A stretch of 32,217 bases of DNA from Anaeramoeba ignava (lineage: Eukaryota > Metamonada > Anaeramoebidae), in assembly GCA_028826165.1 (NCBI GenBank), contig JAPDFW010000138.1, positions 90,001-122,217 on the forward strand, given 5' to 3'. Positions 19,221 through 29,600 of the stretch are shown one piece after another. Each line of letters starts with the position of its first letter. Positions within the stretch are counted from its first letter, which is position 1. The translations under genes were made by a program, and so were the position numbers. The notes beneath the pieces are model-generated. The model was given only the letters and a program-made list of their open reading frames with translations. It was not told where the DNA came from and ran no database searches.

Positions 19221-20250
19221 TTAAAAATCAGTTAATAATTTTTGATCCAAAAAATCTCTCAAATCACAAATAATTTCTTGTTCAAAACCAAAATCCCAAA
19301 TTTCATCGTAAGTAAGAGTATTTTCATATTGACCACCAAAAAGAAAGAAATGAGAACGAGAATAAGCACAACCAACACTTCCGAAACGAGCAGAAGGAAA
19401 AAGAGAAGGATTTTGAGGGAAATCATATAAAAACCATTCTTTTTTTTTCAAGTCAAAATAACGCAATTTATTAGAATATCTGTCTCGCCAAGAAAAACCG
19501 CCAAAACAAACAACATATTGATTTTCATAGATGACAGAAACATGACCCCCAAATGCCGGCAAATCAAAAATAGGGTGAATTTTGCTCCATTCAAAAAGTG
19601 TTTAAGTTGAATAAATAAATTTCACAATTTTCAATTTTGGATTCATCAAGACCCCCAACTATCATTAGATTATCTTCGTAAATATGGCAAGTGTGAGAAG
19701 ATCTTGCTTTTGGAATTTCGCCAATTGATGGGATTTCTTCCCATTTTTTTTGCAGAGTGTTGAATCTCCAGAGATCGTTTTTGCGCGATCCTTCATTAGA
19801 AAATCCTCCAAAAAGATAAATAAATCCATTGTGATAAATTGCGGAATGCGAATATCTTCCGCTTGGTTTCTTTTCATGACCCGCAAATTCAATTTTAGTC
19901 CATTGATTTAAATTTGTATCAAATTCCCACAAATCATCATAATATTCATTTTCCATATTTCCTCCAAAAATCCATATTTTATTCTTGAACCCTGTCATTG
20001 AGTGTGCAGAACGAATACTGGGTTGTTTATTTTGATCCGGTTTGATTTGTTCCCATTTGTTATTTTGGAGATCAAATGAGAACAACTGGTTTGATTCTTG
20101 TGTTGGATTTAATTTATTTCCTCCAAAAATATAAATTTTATGTTGATCTGAATCGAAAAATATTCCCGATTTTGCAACTTCCATTGGTTTTTCTTCTGTA
20201 ATTGGAATTAACTGTTTCCATCCAATAAATTTTTTATTTGATTTTTTCAT
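19221..20250 (-). CDS. Kelch-repeat propeller protein (one frame break)
   Basis: The reading frame starts at 20250 and carries four kelch blades ending in HKIYIFGG, KIWIFGG, FIYLFGG and NLMIVGG. It then meets TGA at 19591-19593 directly after LFNLNTF. The next frame continues without a gap (EWSKIHPIFD, then LPAFGGHVSV) with two further blades (VVCFGG, FFLFGG) to TAA at 19221. Joined by a one-base +1 shift, this gives about 342 residues and a complete six-blade propeller with no linker domain, typical of scaffold proteins such as Rab9 effector-like or KLHDC-type kelch proteins. The break is at an A5 run (19593-19597 on the + strand), which reads TTT-TGA-A in the mRNA. No GT-AG intron is present there. 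It is convergent with the LIM gene and divergent from CNOT10. Confidence 0.85.
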
Positions 20251-20357
20251 TTAAAAATAAAAAAAAAGAAAAAAATAAAAAATAATTTTTTTTTCCTTTT
20301 TATTTTTCATTTTTTCATTTTAAACAAAAACAAAAACAAAAAAAACAAAAAGGAAAA
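20251..20357. promoter_or_regulatory. 107-bp shared region between divergent kelch and CNOT10 genes
   Basis: Only 107 bases separate the two start codons. The region holds poly-A/poly-T runs, a CATTTTTTCATTTT block and AAACAAAAAC repeats. Both promoters must lie here or inside the coding regions, so a bidirectional promoter is likely. Confidence 0.5.
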
Positions 20358-22448
20358 ATGGACAATAATAATAATAAAAATCAAAATCAAAATCAAAATC
20401 AAAATCAAAATCAAAATCAAAATCAAAATCAAATTCAAAAAAATTTTATTGAAAAATACCAAAAAGCTATAAAATTCCATTCTTCTTTCCAATATCAATC
20501 TTCCCTTTTATTATTTCAAGAAATTCTTCAAGAAAATATTTTAGAAAATGAATTACTATTTGAAATTATGATCAAATTATTAGAATCAAATCTGAAACTC
20601 AATAATTTAGGAAATTCAAGAAATTTAATTAAACAAATTCAAGAAAAATTTCCAGAATCAAAAATTCAAGAGTTTTATCAAATACACTTTGAAAAAAAAG
20701 AGAATTTTGAAAAAATTAAAATCATTTTAAATTCATTAGAAGTTAAATTTGCAATTTTATGCTGTCAATTTTATCTCCAAATTTCCGATTTTACACAATT
20801 TGAAAATCATATGAAAATTTTACAAAGAAATGAAAATGAAAATCAAAATAATGAAAATCAAAATAATGAAAATCAAAATCAAAATCAAAATTTGAATGAA
20901 AATCAAAATGAAAATTTGGATGAAAAACAATTTTCAATTAAATTAACAAAAGAACAACAAATTCAAGTTCAACTTCTCCAAATTAAGTTTGAAATTTATC
21001 AAGAAAACTTTGAAAATGCAATCAAGATTCTAACAGACATTTTGGAAACAAACAAAAAATCAAAGACAACAAACCAATATCTTTCAGTTATTTGTGAAAA
21101 TAATCTTGGATTAATTTATTTACAACTTAAAAAACCAGCAAATTCACTTGTTCATTTGAAGCGAGCCTTTTTGGAAAATCAAACAATGATTAAGAAAATC
21201 AAATCACAGACTCAATCACATTCAAAAAAGAACGAAAAGGTTGTGAAATTGAGTCTCCAACAACAAGTGAATTTGGAGAAATACCAAGAAATTAACTACG
21301 AAATATCTTATAATATCGGACTTGCTTTATTGATCCAAAACTCGCCCACTAAAGCCTTTGAGGCTTTCCATCTCTCGTTGAAACACTTCTATAACAACCC
21401 GAGAATTTGGATTCGTTTGACAGAATCTATTGTTTATGTTCTATTGGGTTTGAAAAGCAAAGATCGAATCAACTCATCAAACAGCAACATTGAGAAAATT
21501 ATTGGAAAAGGAAGAAACAGAAGAATCATCATGAAAACAAAGGATTCTTTGCTCAATCAGAACAGATATAATGCCAAACTCCTCAAAAATTCAATTGTTC
21601 CAGATTCTCAAAAGAAGAAGAAAAGAAAATCAAAAAAATCAGCGGAACAAAATCAAGACGAATCTTTAAAGCAAATTTCTCTTTTTTCCGCAAATCAATT
21701 CTGCAAAAATGCATTGATATTAATCTCAAAAAATCTTGAGAAATGGAACCAATTATTCCTTCAATTTCCTCCACAAACAAATCCAAAAACAAACAGTCTT
21801 GATCAAGAAAACAACCCAAAAGAAAACGAATCAAAAGAAGACGAAAACTTCCTCATTTTCATTAAAAAAACCATGTATTCATTTTTAACCGAAAGAACAT
21901 CAACAAATTTGCTTCTCAGTTTTATCTGCCTTTGTCAAGAAGATACAATTATTTCTTTGCAAATTTGCGATGATCTTTTAAAAAGAGAAAGCGAACTTTC
22001 TTCAATTCAATATTTCCTTGCATATCTTTATTACACAGAATCATTTTGTCTGCTTGGATTTCCTGATGAAGCTGAATGCAAGTGGTCAAGTGAAATTTAT
22101 GAAAAATTCCAAACCAAAATCAAAGAAAATCTTGATAAAGTTCATCTTGAAATGGATTATCCTGAATTCATTGAAAATATCCCAAACAATAACAACACTC
22201 TTAAAACAGTTCAATTCATTTTTCTTCTTAATTTATCAACCATTTTGTTAATGAAGGGAAATGTTCGTGAAGCTGAAAATTCTATTAAACAATGTCTTGA
22301 AATTTCTCCCAAAGATTCAAAAGTTTTCCTTACTCTTGCTTACATTCAAATCAAAAAGAAAAATTTCAAATTTGCTTCTCATATTTTAATTACAAACTCT
22401 TTACATCCTGATCAAATTGAAAATCCTGAAACAGAAAAAGAAATTTAA
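20358..22448 (+). CDS. CNOT10: CCR4-NOT subunit 10 (CNOT10) homologue
   Basis: A 696-residue TPR protein matching CNOT10, the subunit that with CNOT11 forms the N-terminal module of the CCR4-NOT deadenylase. An Asn/Gln-rich leader (residues 1-30) is followed by TPR helices (QYQSSLLLFQEILQEN). Diagnostic stretches then follow: NNLGLIYLQLKKPANSLVHL, YNIGLALLIQNSPTKAFEAF, NPRIWIRLTESI, and the conserved loop IEKIIGKGRNRRIIM. After that come FSANQFCKNALILI and a final TPR pair (NLSTILLMKGNVREAENSI, VFLTLAYIQIKKKNFKFA). Length and order match the animal and plant proteins. A second Asn/Gln/Glu tract interrupts residues about 155-193. It is intron-less. The N-terminal repeat makes the exact start uncertain, but no other ATG is available upstream. 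Confidence 0.87.
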   Translation: MDNNNNKNQNQNQNQNQNQNQNQNQIQKNFIEKYQKAIKFHSSFQYQSSLLLFQEILQENILENELLFEIMIKLLESNLKLNNLGNSRNLIKQIQEKFPESKIQEFYQIHFEKKENFEKIKIILNSLEVKFAILCCQFYLQISDFTQFENHMKILQRNENENQNNENQNNENQNQNQNLNENQNENLDEKQFSIKLTKEQQIQVQLLQIKFEIYQENFENAIKILTDILETNKKSKTTNQYLSVICENNLGLIYLQLKKPANSLVHLKRAFLENQTMIKKIKSQTQSHSKKNEKVVKLSLQQQVNLEKYQEINYEISYNIGLALLIQNSPTKAFEAFHLSLKHFYNNPRIWIRLTESIVYVLLGLKSKDRINSSNSNIEKIIGKGRNRRIIMKTKDSLLNQNRYNAKLLKNSIVPDSQKKKKRKSKKSAEQNQDESLKQISLFSANQFCKNALILISKNLEKWNQLFLQFPPQTNPKTNSLDQENNPKENESKEDENFLIFIKKTMYSFLTERTSTNLLLSFICLCQEDTIISLQICDDLLKRESELSSIQYFLAYLYYTESFCLLGFPDEAECKWSSEIYEKFQTKIKENLDKVHLEMDYPEFIENIPNNNNTLKTVQFIFLLNLSTILLMKGNVREAENSIKQCLEISPKDSKVFLTLAYIQIKKKNFKFASHILITNSLHPDQIENPETEKEI

Positions 22449-22551
22449 CTGAAAGAGAAAATTAATTGGAAGAAGAAGAAAAAGAAAAAAACGAAAATTT
22501 ATTTAATTTGATTAATTTTCTTTTCTTTTCCAAATAAAAAGCAAAAAAGAA

Positions 22552-22553
<2 letters not shown>

Positions 22554-22584
<31 letters not shown>

Positions 22585-22585
22585 T
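22554..22585. repeat. CTTT microsatellite, 8 units
   Basis: Eight perfect CTTT tetramers lie a few bases beyond the stop codon of the minus-strand fusion gene, in the 140-bp gap between it and convergent CNOT10. It is probably in a 3' UTR. Confidence 0.9.
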
Positions 22586-22588
22586 TTC

Positions 22589-25132
22589 CTATTTTTCAAT
22601 TGATTTTTTAATCCATTCAAATCCTTCTTTTATTCCTTCTCCTTTAATTGCGCTACAAGGTTTGACAATCCAATGATGAGATGTTAATGTTCTTAAAGAT
22701 AGTTTCTCAACAATTTCTTTTGGTTTACAAGCTGTTGGAAGTTCTTGTTTATTAGCAAAAATTAAAACTGGAAGATTTTTAGATTCTTCATGCGAAAGCA
22801 ATCCTAATAATTTTGTTTTAACTTCATCAAATCTAAATTGGTCTGTGGAATCAATAACAAAAATAATAGCATCAGCTCCAGGTAAATAATGATTCCATAT
22901 ATAATAAATCATTGAACCTTTTTAAACAATCAAGAAAGAAAGGAAAAAAAAAATTTTTTTTTTTTGATTAATTTGAATTGATTAAAAAAAAAAGCAAAAA
23001 ATTGATTTGCCTGCATTAATTCAAATTTATTCAAATTATTTTATTTAATTTTATTTAATTTAAATTATTTAATTCAAATTATTTTATTTAATTCAAAATT
23101 ATTCAAATTATTTTATTTAATTCAAATTAAATTACCTCCTCCAATATCCCAAATTTCAAATTTTTGATTGGAAATTGTAACTGTTTCAACATTAAATCCA
23201 ACTGTTGGAATTGTTGTTAAAACTGAATCAGGTAAAGCTAATCGATAAAGAATTGATGTTTTTCCACTTGCATCTAATCCAAAAATAATTGTTTTAATTA
23301 ATTTTTTCTTTTTCATCTTCTTTTTATTCTTCTTTTTCTTCAGTTTTGGATCAACATTATCATTCTCATTAAATTGAACAGGAAATCCTTCTAAAAACCC
23401 ATTTTCTTCAAAATACTTTTTCTATAAACCTTTTCCAGCCATTTTGATTTGATTTTACACTTTGAATAATTTTCATTTCCTTTAAACTTGGTTTTCTAAG
23501 ATGATCTTGCTCATAAATTGGAGCCCAAACCCAATCATGACTTGCCATATAATTCATCTCCTTTGAACTACAAGCAACTTTGCAAAGATCTTTTTTTGAT
23601 AAAAACGAAAAAATAATCGCCATAACTTCAAAAGGAATTTCTGAGAAATTTCCTGATGATTGGTCGAAATCCATTTCTTCACTTTTCAGTTTCTGGATAT
23701 CATCACCAAAATTAAAATTGAGACTTCCTTTTTTCCTTGTTAAAATACAAGAATGTAACCTAGAATTAAAATTTGAATTAAAATTTGAATTAAAATTTGA
23801 ATTAAAATTAAAATTAGAAAAAAAAAATGGAATAACACGTGTAAAAGGTGAAAAAAAAAATTTTTTTTTCTTTTTCTTTCTTTTTCTTCTAATTTACCAT
23901 CCACAAGAAATTCCAATAGCAAATTCATCTTCAGATAAGTGAACCCTTGCGGGAACAAGTTGGACTTCTTTGTTTGTATTTATGCCAAGTTGTCCATATT
24001 TGTTCCCTCCAGCAGAAAAAACCTCACCTTGCGAAGTGCTCATCATAATAAAACTTTGGCCGTAACCACCACCAGCAGCAATATTGACAAAATCCAGATC
24101 TGGAGGAAGACAACACTCAACAAAAACTAATTGGTCGTCGGTTGATGTGACTCCAACAGCACTTCCTTTTCCACAAACATATATTTTTTGGTATTCCGAG
24201 ATGATGATTGTGTGTTCATCACCGCATGAAATCTCTCTAATTTTGCCAATAAATGGCGGGAAATAGGGTTGGGTCAGCTCTTTTCTGTGGATTTTATCAT
24301 TGAGACCAAGTTGTCCATGCGTGTTCTTTCCACAACAATATATTTCGTTGTTTTTTGTAATTATAAATAAATGGTGTCCACCAGCTGAAATGGTTTCAAT
24401 ATTTTCAATTTTTGTGTGAACCAATTCAGGTTTTTCTCTGTCATTTAAATCACCATGAGCTAATTGACCATATGAGTTATTTCCCCATGTCACTAAATGA
24501 TTTCTTTGAATAAATTTTTTTTTTTCCAATTAAAATTCCAAAATTCCAAAATTTAAAAATTAAAAATTAAACTACTCTTCATCAATAGCAACAAAAAAAT
24601 TAGAACCACAACATATTTTACTAATTTTCCATTTGGTTGCTGAACTGAAATCAATTTTTTGAGTTTGAATCTTCTTTTTAATCCAAACAGGAAGTGATAA
24701 ATCAACCAAAAAAACCTCTCCATTGATTAAAATTATAAACGAAAAAGCTCCACTTGAAATTTGGGAAATTATTCTTCCTGAAAAATCTGAAATGACAACA
24801 AAAAGTTTTCTTCTTTCCTTCAAAATTTTCTGTTGCTGTTTTTTTGGCAACGAATCTATTTTTCCGTTTTGATTCGTTTGATTCTTTTTTTCCTTCTCAA
24901 TTATAAAGGATTTTTGAGTTTGAGTTGAAATTCCCCATAAAATTATTTTTCCTGTTGATGTTGATAAAACTGTATGAGTTGATCCACTTGATATGAATTG
25001 GATTTGTTCTTCTCTAATAAATGGCATCAATGTTTCTTTTAAAGAAATTGGATCTCTTACAATTAAACTTGGATTTTCTTTAATTGCTAATTGATATGTT
25101 TGATTACTTCCTGAAACAAAAAGGTTTGTCAT
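22589..25132 (-). CDS. RCC1 propeller / F-box / Arf-like GTPase fusion protein
   Basis: Four exons on the minus strand (25132-24576, 24503-23898, 23759-23136, 22917-22589) give about 704 residues after one base is skipped in exon 3. Intron donors are GTAGTT, GTAAAT and GTAATT, and each splice restores a conserved motif. Exons 1-2 encode an RCC1 propeller ([42 protein letters not shown]). The second splice completes the last blade as [15 protein letters not shown]. About residues 422-470 are an F-box ([20 protein letters not shown], then [16 protein letters not shown]). After a Lys-rich linker comes an Arf-like GTPase from about 536: P-loop GLDASGKTS, switch [21 protein letters not shown] and SAIKGEG. 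The third splice restores [19 protein letters not shown] at exact Arf spacing. The frame break lies at 23411-23421. F-box proteins recruit substrates to SCF ubiquitin ligases, so the GTPase would act as a regulatory module. Two separate genes are possible if the break is real. Confidence 0.78.
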
Positions 25133-25211
25133 TTAAAAAAAAATGAAATGAAAAAAATGAAAAAAATGAAAAAAAATGAATTCATTTTTTTCTTTTTAAA
25201 TTTTTAATAAA
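25133..25211. promoter_or_regulatory. 79-bp shared region between divergent fusion and BTB genes
   Basis: The start codons of the minus-strand fusion gene (25132) and the plus-strand BTB-BACK-TLDc gene (25212) are 79 bases apart. The gap contains ATGAAAAAA-type repeats (the complement of the CATTTTT block seen elsewhere) and T-rich DNA. It is a likely compact bidirectional promoter. Confidence 0.5.
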
Positions 25212-26597
25212 ATGGAAAATTATTTAAATTTAGAAAAACTTTCAAATGATTTAAAAAATTTATTTCAAAATCAAAATCAAAATGAAAATCAAAAAGAAAG
25301 CTATTTTGATTTTGAAATAATTTGTGAACAAAATAAAACTTCATTTAAAACTCATAAATCAATTCTTTCTTCAAGAAGTCAATATTTTAAATCTCTTTTC
25401 AAATCTAAAATGAAAGAATATCAAGAAAATAAATTAATTCTAAAAGATGTTTCAAGTTCAATTCTATTTTCAATTTTGAATTATTTTTATTCAGGAAAAA
25501 TTGAAATTAATTTAGAAAATGCAATCGAAATTTTAATTTTTTCATCAAAATATTTAATTGATGAATTAATTGAAATTTCTTCAAATTTTATCAAAAACAA
25601 TTTCCAATTTGAAACTATTGTTGATGTTCTTAAATTATCTGAATCAATGAATTTCAATCAATTATTAGATTCTTGTTATAAATTTATTTCTAAAAATTTT
25701 GATAAATTTATCAAAACTTCATTTTTTCTTGAACTTGAAGAAAATCATTTAAATTCAATATTAATAAATGATGGAATTGAAATAAATGAATTTGAACTTT
25801 TCCAATCAATAATAAAATGGGGAAAATACAAATCAAATATTAATCAAATTTCAAATGTTATTGAAAAAATAAGATTTATTGATTTTCCAAATGAAAAACT
25901 TGGAGATATTTTGAAAGAAGATTTAATTCCAAATCAAATTTCACAAAAATTAATCCAATTCCAAAAACTTCAAAATCAAAATGACGGAAATGAACTAGAT
26001 CAATTTATTAAAAAAGAAAATCAAAATTCATTAATTTTCAAAACAAGAATTAAATTGTCAGAAATTATTCAAGAAAATAAAGATATTAATAAATTAAAAG
26101 AATGGATAAATGATAATGAATTCTTTTCCAAAATGAAAAAAGGATTTTCAGCAAAAAGAGATGGATTTGATTCCCAAAAATGGCACAAAAGTTGTGATGA
26201 TAAAGGAAAAACGTTGGTTATTATCAAAACAAAAGATAATTTTATTTTTGGAGGATTTACTCAAGTTGGATTTAAACCTTCAAAAAGAGGAATATGGATT
26301 CAAGATGAAAATGCATTTATTTTTTCATTCAGAAATGATAAGAATGATAGAAAACCTGAAAAATTTCCAATCATAGAAGAAAAGAAAGAAGATGCAATTT
26401 ATTCTCGTGAAAATTTAGGTCCACTTTTCTCAAATGCAATTTATTTAAATTCAGATTTACAACCTGGCTATTCAAATTTTGGATACACTTATAATCTTCC
26501 TGATGGAATTGAATATAGAACAGATGAAGCCCGAAATTATTTAGCTGGTTCTTATAGTGAATGGGTTGTTGATGAACTTGAGACTTTTTTCATTTAA
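25212..26597 (+). CDS. BTB-BACK-TLDc domain protein
   Basis: A 461-residue single-exon protein with three domains in order. Residues about 30-125 are a BTB domain (FDFEIICEQNKTSFKTHKSI, SSRSQYFKSLF, ILNYFYSGKI). About 130-240 is a BACK helical domain (LINDGIEINEFELFQSIIKW). About 310-461 is a TLDc domain (AKRDGFDSQKWHKSC, GKTLVIIKT, NFIFGGFTQVGF, and the terminal YSEWVVDELETFFI). BTB-BACK proteins are commonly Cullin-3 adaptors. TLDc domains occur in V-ATPase-associated and oxidative-stress proteins (TLDC/OXR1 family). This triple combination is common as a large family in some amoebae. It has a short Asn/Gln tract near residue 20 and is convergent with midasin, 81 bases between stops. Confidence 0.88.
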   Translation: MENYLNLEKLSNDLKNLFQNQNQNENQKESYFDFEIICEQNKTSFKTHKSILSSRSQYFKSLFKSKMKEYQENKLILKDVSSSILFSILNYFYSGKIEINLENAIEILIFSSKYLIDELIEISSNFIKNNFQFETIVDVLKLSESMNFNQLLDSCYKFISKNFDKFIKTSFFLELEENHLNSILINDGIEINEFELFQSIIKWGKYKSNINQISNVIEKIRFIDFPNEKLGDILKEDLIPNQISQKLIQFQKLQNQNDGNELDQFIKKENQNSLIFKTRIKLSEIIQENKDINKLKEWINDNEFFSKMKKGFSAKRDGFDSQKWHKSCDDKGKTLVIIKTKDNFIFGGFTQVGFKPSKRGIWIQDENAFIFSFRNDKNDRKPEKFPIIEEKKEDAIYSRENLGPLFSNAIYLNSDLQPGYSNFGYTYNLPDGIEYRTDEARNYLAGSYSEWVVDELETFFI

Positions 26598-26678
26598 AAA
26601 TCAAAATCAAAAAAATACTTTTTGTTTAAAAAATCTATCTTGTTTTATTGTTTTAAAAAAAAAAAGAATTTATTTGGA

Positions 26679-29600
26679 TTATAAAAAAGATGAAGAAATC
26701 ATTTCCATCCATTGTCGAAGAGCATCTGCAAGAATTTCAGGAATAGATTTAATCTCTCTCAAAATAATATAATAAGGAAAGGGAAAATTATCGAGATAAG
26801 GAGAACAAGTTAATTTCCCGTTTGGATAAGAAATAGTTTGCAATTGTAAAATAGAATTAGAATTTTTGGGATGGTCGATAATAAGAAAAACAAATAATTG
26901 CTGTTGAGAATAAGCTTCAATAATAAATTTTCGGATTTCTTCTCTATTACTAAATCTTCCATCTGAAATAACAAAAACAATCTGGAGATTCTCAGAAAAA
27001 TTGATTGATTGATTTCGTGAATGCGATAGCATTTGAACAACAAAAGAAACCATTCCTGAAACATCAGTTTGCTTGTCTTTAAATGCTAATTGGGATAAAA
27101 TTGAGCCTCCAATATTGTCAGAAAAGGGCTTATCTAAAGGATGAAGCAATTCTGTTTTTTCTCCAAAACTAACAACTGAAATTTCTCCAACTTCAAGAAG
27201 TGACAATGCTTTTGTGATTAAACATAATGCTTCGCATGCCAATTCGCCTGAATTGTTATCGATCATACTTTCAGAATTATCAATTGCAAAAACAACTTGA
27301 TATTGTCTTTTACTTGGTTTTGTTCTTCTCATCCAAATTTTATCCTTTTTGAAATTACTTGCAATGTATGGAATCACTTTTTTCATGTTGATTCGCTTTC
27401 CTGTTCTATAATCTCCTTTAAGACGTGTTTGCCAAACTGGGTTCCAAAATCAATCTTAATTGCTCGCTTAATTCCTGAGAGAATTCATGTGTTTTGGCTT
27501 CTAATTTTTGCCATTTTTGTTCATATTCATTTATCATTGCTTGATTCTCACTTATTTTTCTATAATTCATCTCTTGGTTTTCTCGAATGTTTATTAAATC
27601 TTCTTCTGTCATTTCTTTCTGTTCTTCTTTTTCTTCTTTTATTTGTTGTTCCTCCTTCATTTTATTTCCTGAATTAAACCATTTTCTTTCTGTAACAACT
27701 AAGTTTTCTTTTTCTTTTTCTTTTTCTTCATTATTATCTTTATTATCATCTTCATTGTTTTCTTTTTCTTGATCTTTTTCTTGATCTTTTTGATCTTCTC
27801 TATTTCTCTCGTTATTTTGATCAAATCTAAGTTTTTGTATTTTTTTTTGAAATTCAATTATTTTTTCATCTTCATTATTTAATTCGTTTTCATTTTCGTT
27901 TTCATTTTCATTTTGATTTTCATTTTCATTTTCATTTTCATTTTCATTTTCATTTTGATTTTGATTTTCATTTTCATTTTCATTTGTAGGTTTTGGAATA
28001 GTTTCCATTTGATTTTCTAATGCATTTCCTAATGTTTGTGCATCTTCATCTTCGTTTTCATCTTGAATATATTGAAATTCTTCTGATTGATTTTTTTGTT
28101 CATTTTCATTTTCATTTTCATTTTCTTGTTCATTTTCATTTTCTTTTTGGAAATCATGAACATTTAATCTTTCATACCAATGTTTAAGTACATCTCCAAT
28201 ATCTCGATAAGGATTTGGATTTGATTTTTCCCAATCATTTTGATTTTCAAATTCATTTTCTAATTGGTTTTCATTTTCCATTTTCATCATTTGATCTTTT
28301 TCATTTATTGATTGTTGCATTTTTTCATTTTTATCAAATTGATCTTGATTAATTGATTCTTCATTTTGTTTTTGCATTTCTTTCTCTTTTTCTTCATCCT
28401 TTTCAATTGATCCATCTTGGAAATCTCCCTTTCCATCTTTTGTTCCAAATGGTTTTTCTTCTTTATTTTCTTTTGTTCCTTCATTTTCCTCTCTTGCTTT
28501 ATAATTTTCATCTAAATCAGCAACAAGTGGATCTTCTTGTTGTTTTCTTTCATCTTCATCTTCATTTTCATCCTCTTTTTCATCATTTTCCAAATCGGAT
28601 ATTTTTTCGATTTTTTCATCATTTTCATCAAAAGATTCAGGATAATCATCACTTAATGATTCATCTGATTGATGTTGATCAAGTGGATCATCTTCTAATT
28701 TGTTTTCTTCTTCTATTGAATTTTCATCTTCTGCATTTTGACCTTTTTCGTCTTTGTCAAGTTCCATATCTTCAGGAAGTTCGATATCTGAAATTTCTGG
28801 TTCTGCTTCAATTCCATAATTTGGATCGTATTGTTCTCTATTAATATTTTCTTCATTTTCCATTTCATTTTCATTTTCATCTTCATTTTCATTTGCATTT
28901 TCATTTTCATCTTCTTTTTCATTTGCATTTTCATTTTCATTTTCATTTTCATTGTTTTTGTTTTTGTTTTTATCTTTTGGTTCTTGTTCTTCTTCTTTTT
29001 TTGCTGCAATTTCAATATCTTCATTTGGAGGATTTTGAATTCCTGAATTATCTTCAATATTTTCTTGTTTTTCTTCATCTTCTTTTTCTTTTTCATCATC
29101 AGAATCCCAATATTTTTCATCAATAACATCATCAGGATTTGTTTCTCCCATTTGTTCATCCATTTCTTTTTCATTGTCTTCATCTTCATCTTCATCATCT
29201 TCATCATTTTCATTTTCATTTTTCTTTTGATCATCTTTAAGATCATCAATTTCTCCTTGGAAATCATTTTCCATTTCATAAGGTTTTGCTTGATCATCTT
29301 CTTGATTTTCTTCTTCTTTGGTTTTTTCTTCTTGTTTTTGTTCTTCTTGATATTTTTCAAGTTGATCATCATTCTCAATTTTTTCTGATCCATCATGAAC
29401 ACCTTGACCATCACTCATTCCAAATCCATTATTATTATCAAACGTAGTTTCTTCGGATTCGTTTCCAATTCCATCTCCTGCTTCTTTGCTTTTTTCTTCA
29501 CAAAATCCTCTTTCGTATAAAGAGTTGAAAAGATTTGATAATATATTTTCAAGTTTGGATACTTTATGATGAAATGAAATGTACTGTTCCAAAATTTGTT

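Noticed and set aside
19585-19620. An intron at the kelch frame break
   Set aside because: There is no suitable GT-AG pair in the short interval, and the protein sequence is continuous across the site with a single-base change.
22589-22912. Stand-alone short GTPase gene starting at the ATG at 22912
   Set aside because: It would lack the P-loop and switch regions; the upstream exon ends exactly where the missing residues are needed, and the splice gives normal Arf spacing.
23400-23440. A tiny intron removing the frame break in the fusion gene
   Set aside because: GT-AG pairs available there would remove 8, 11, 14 or 26 bases, none of which restores the required +1 frame.
28353-29414. Long plus- and minus-strand frames rich in Phe/Ile/His or Lys/Met across the midasin acidic region
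   Set aside because: They are shadow frames of GAA/GAT/AAT-rich coding sequence; only the 27418-29937 frame carries midasin motifs.
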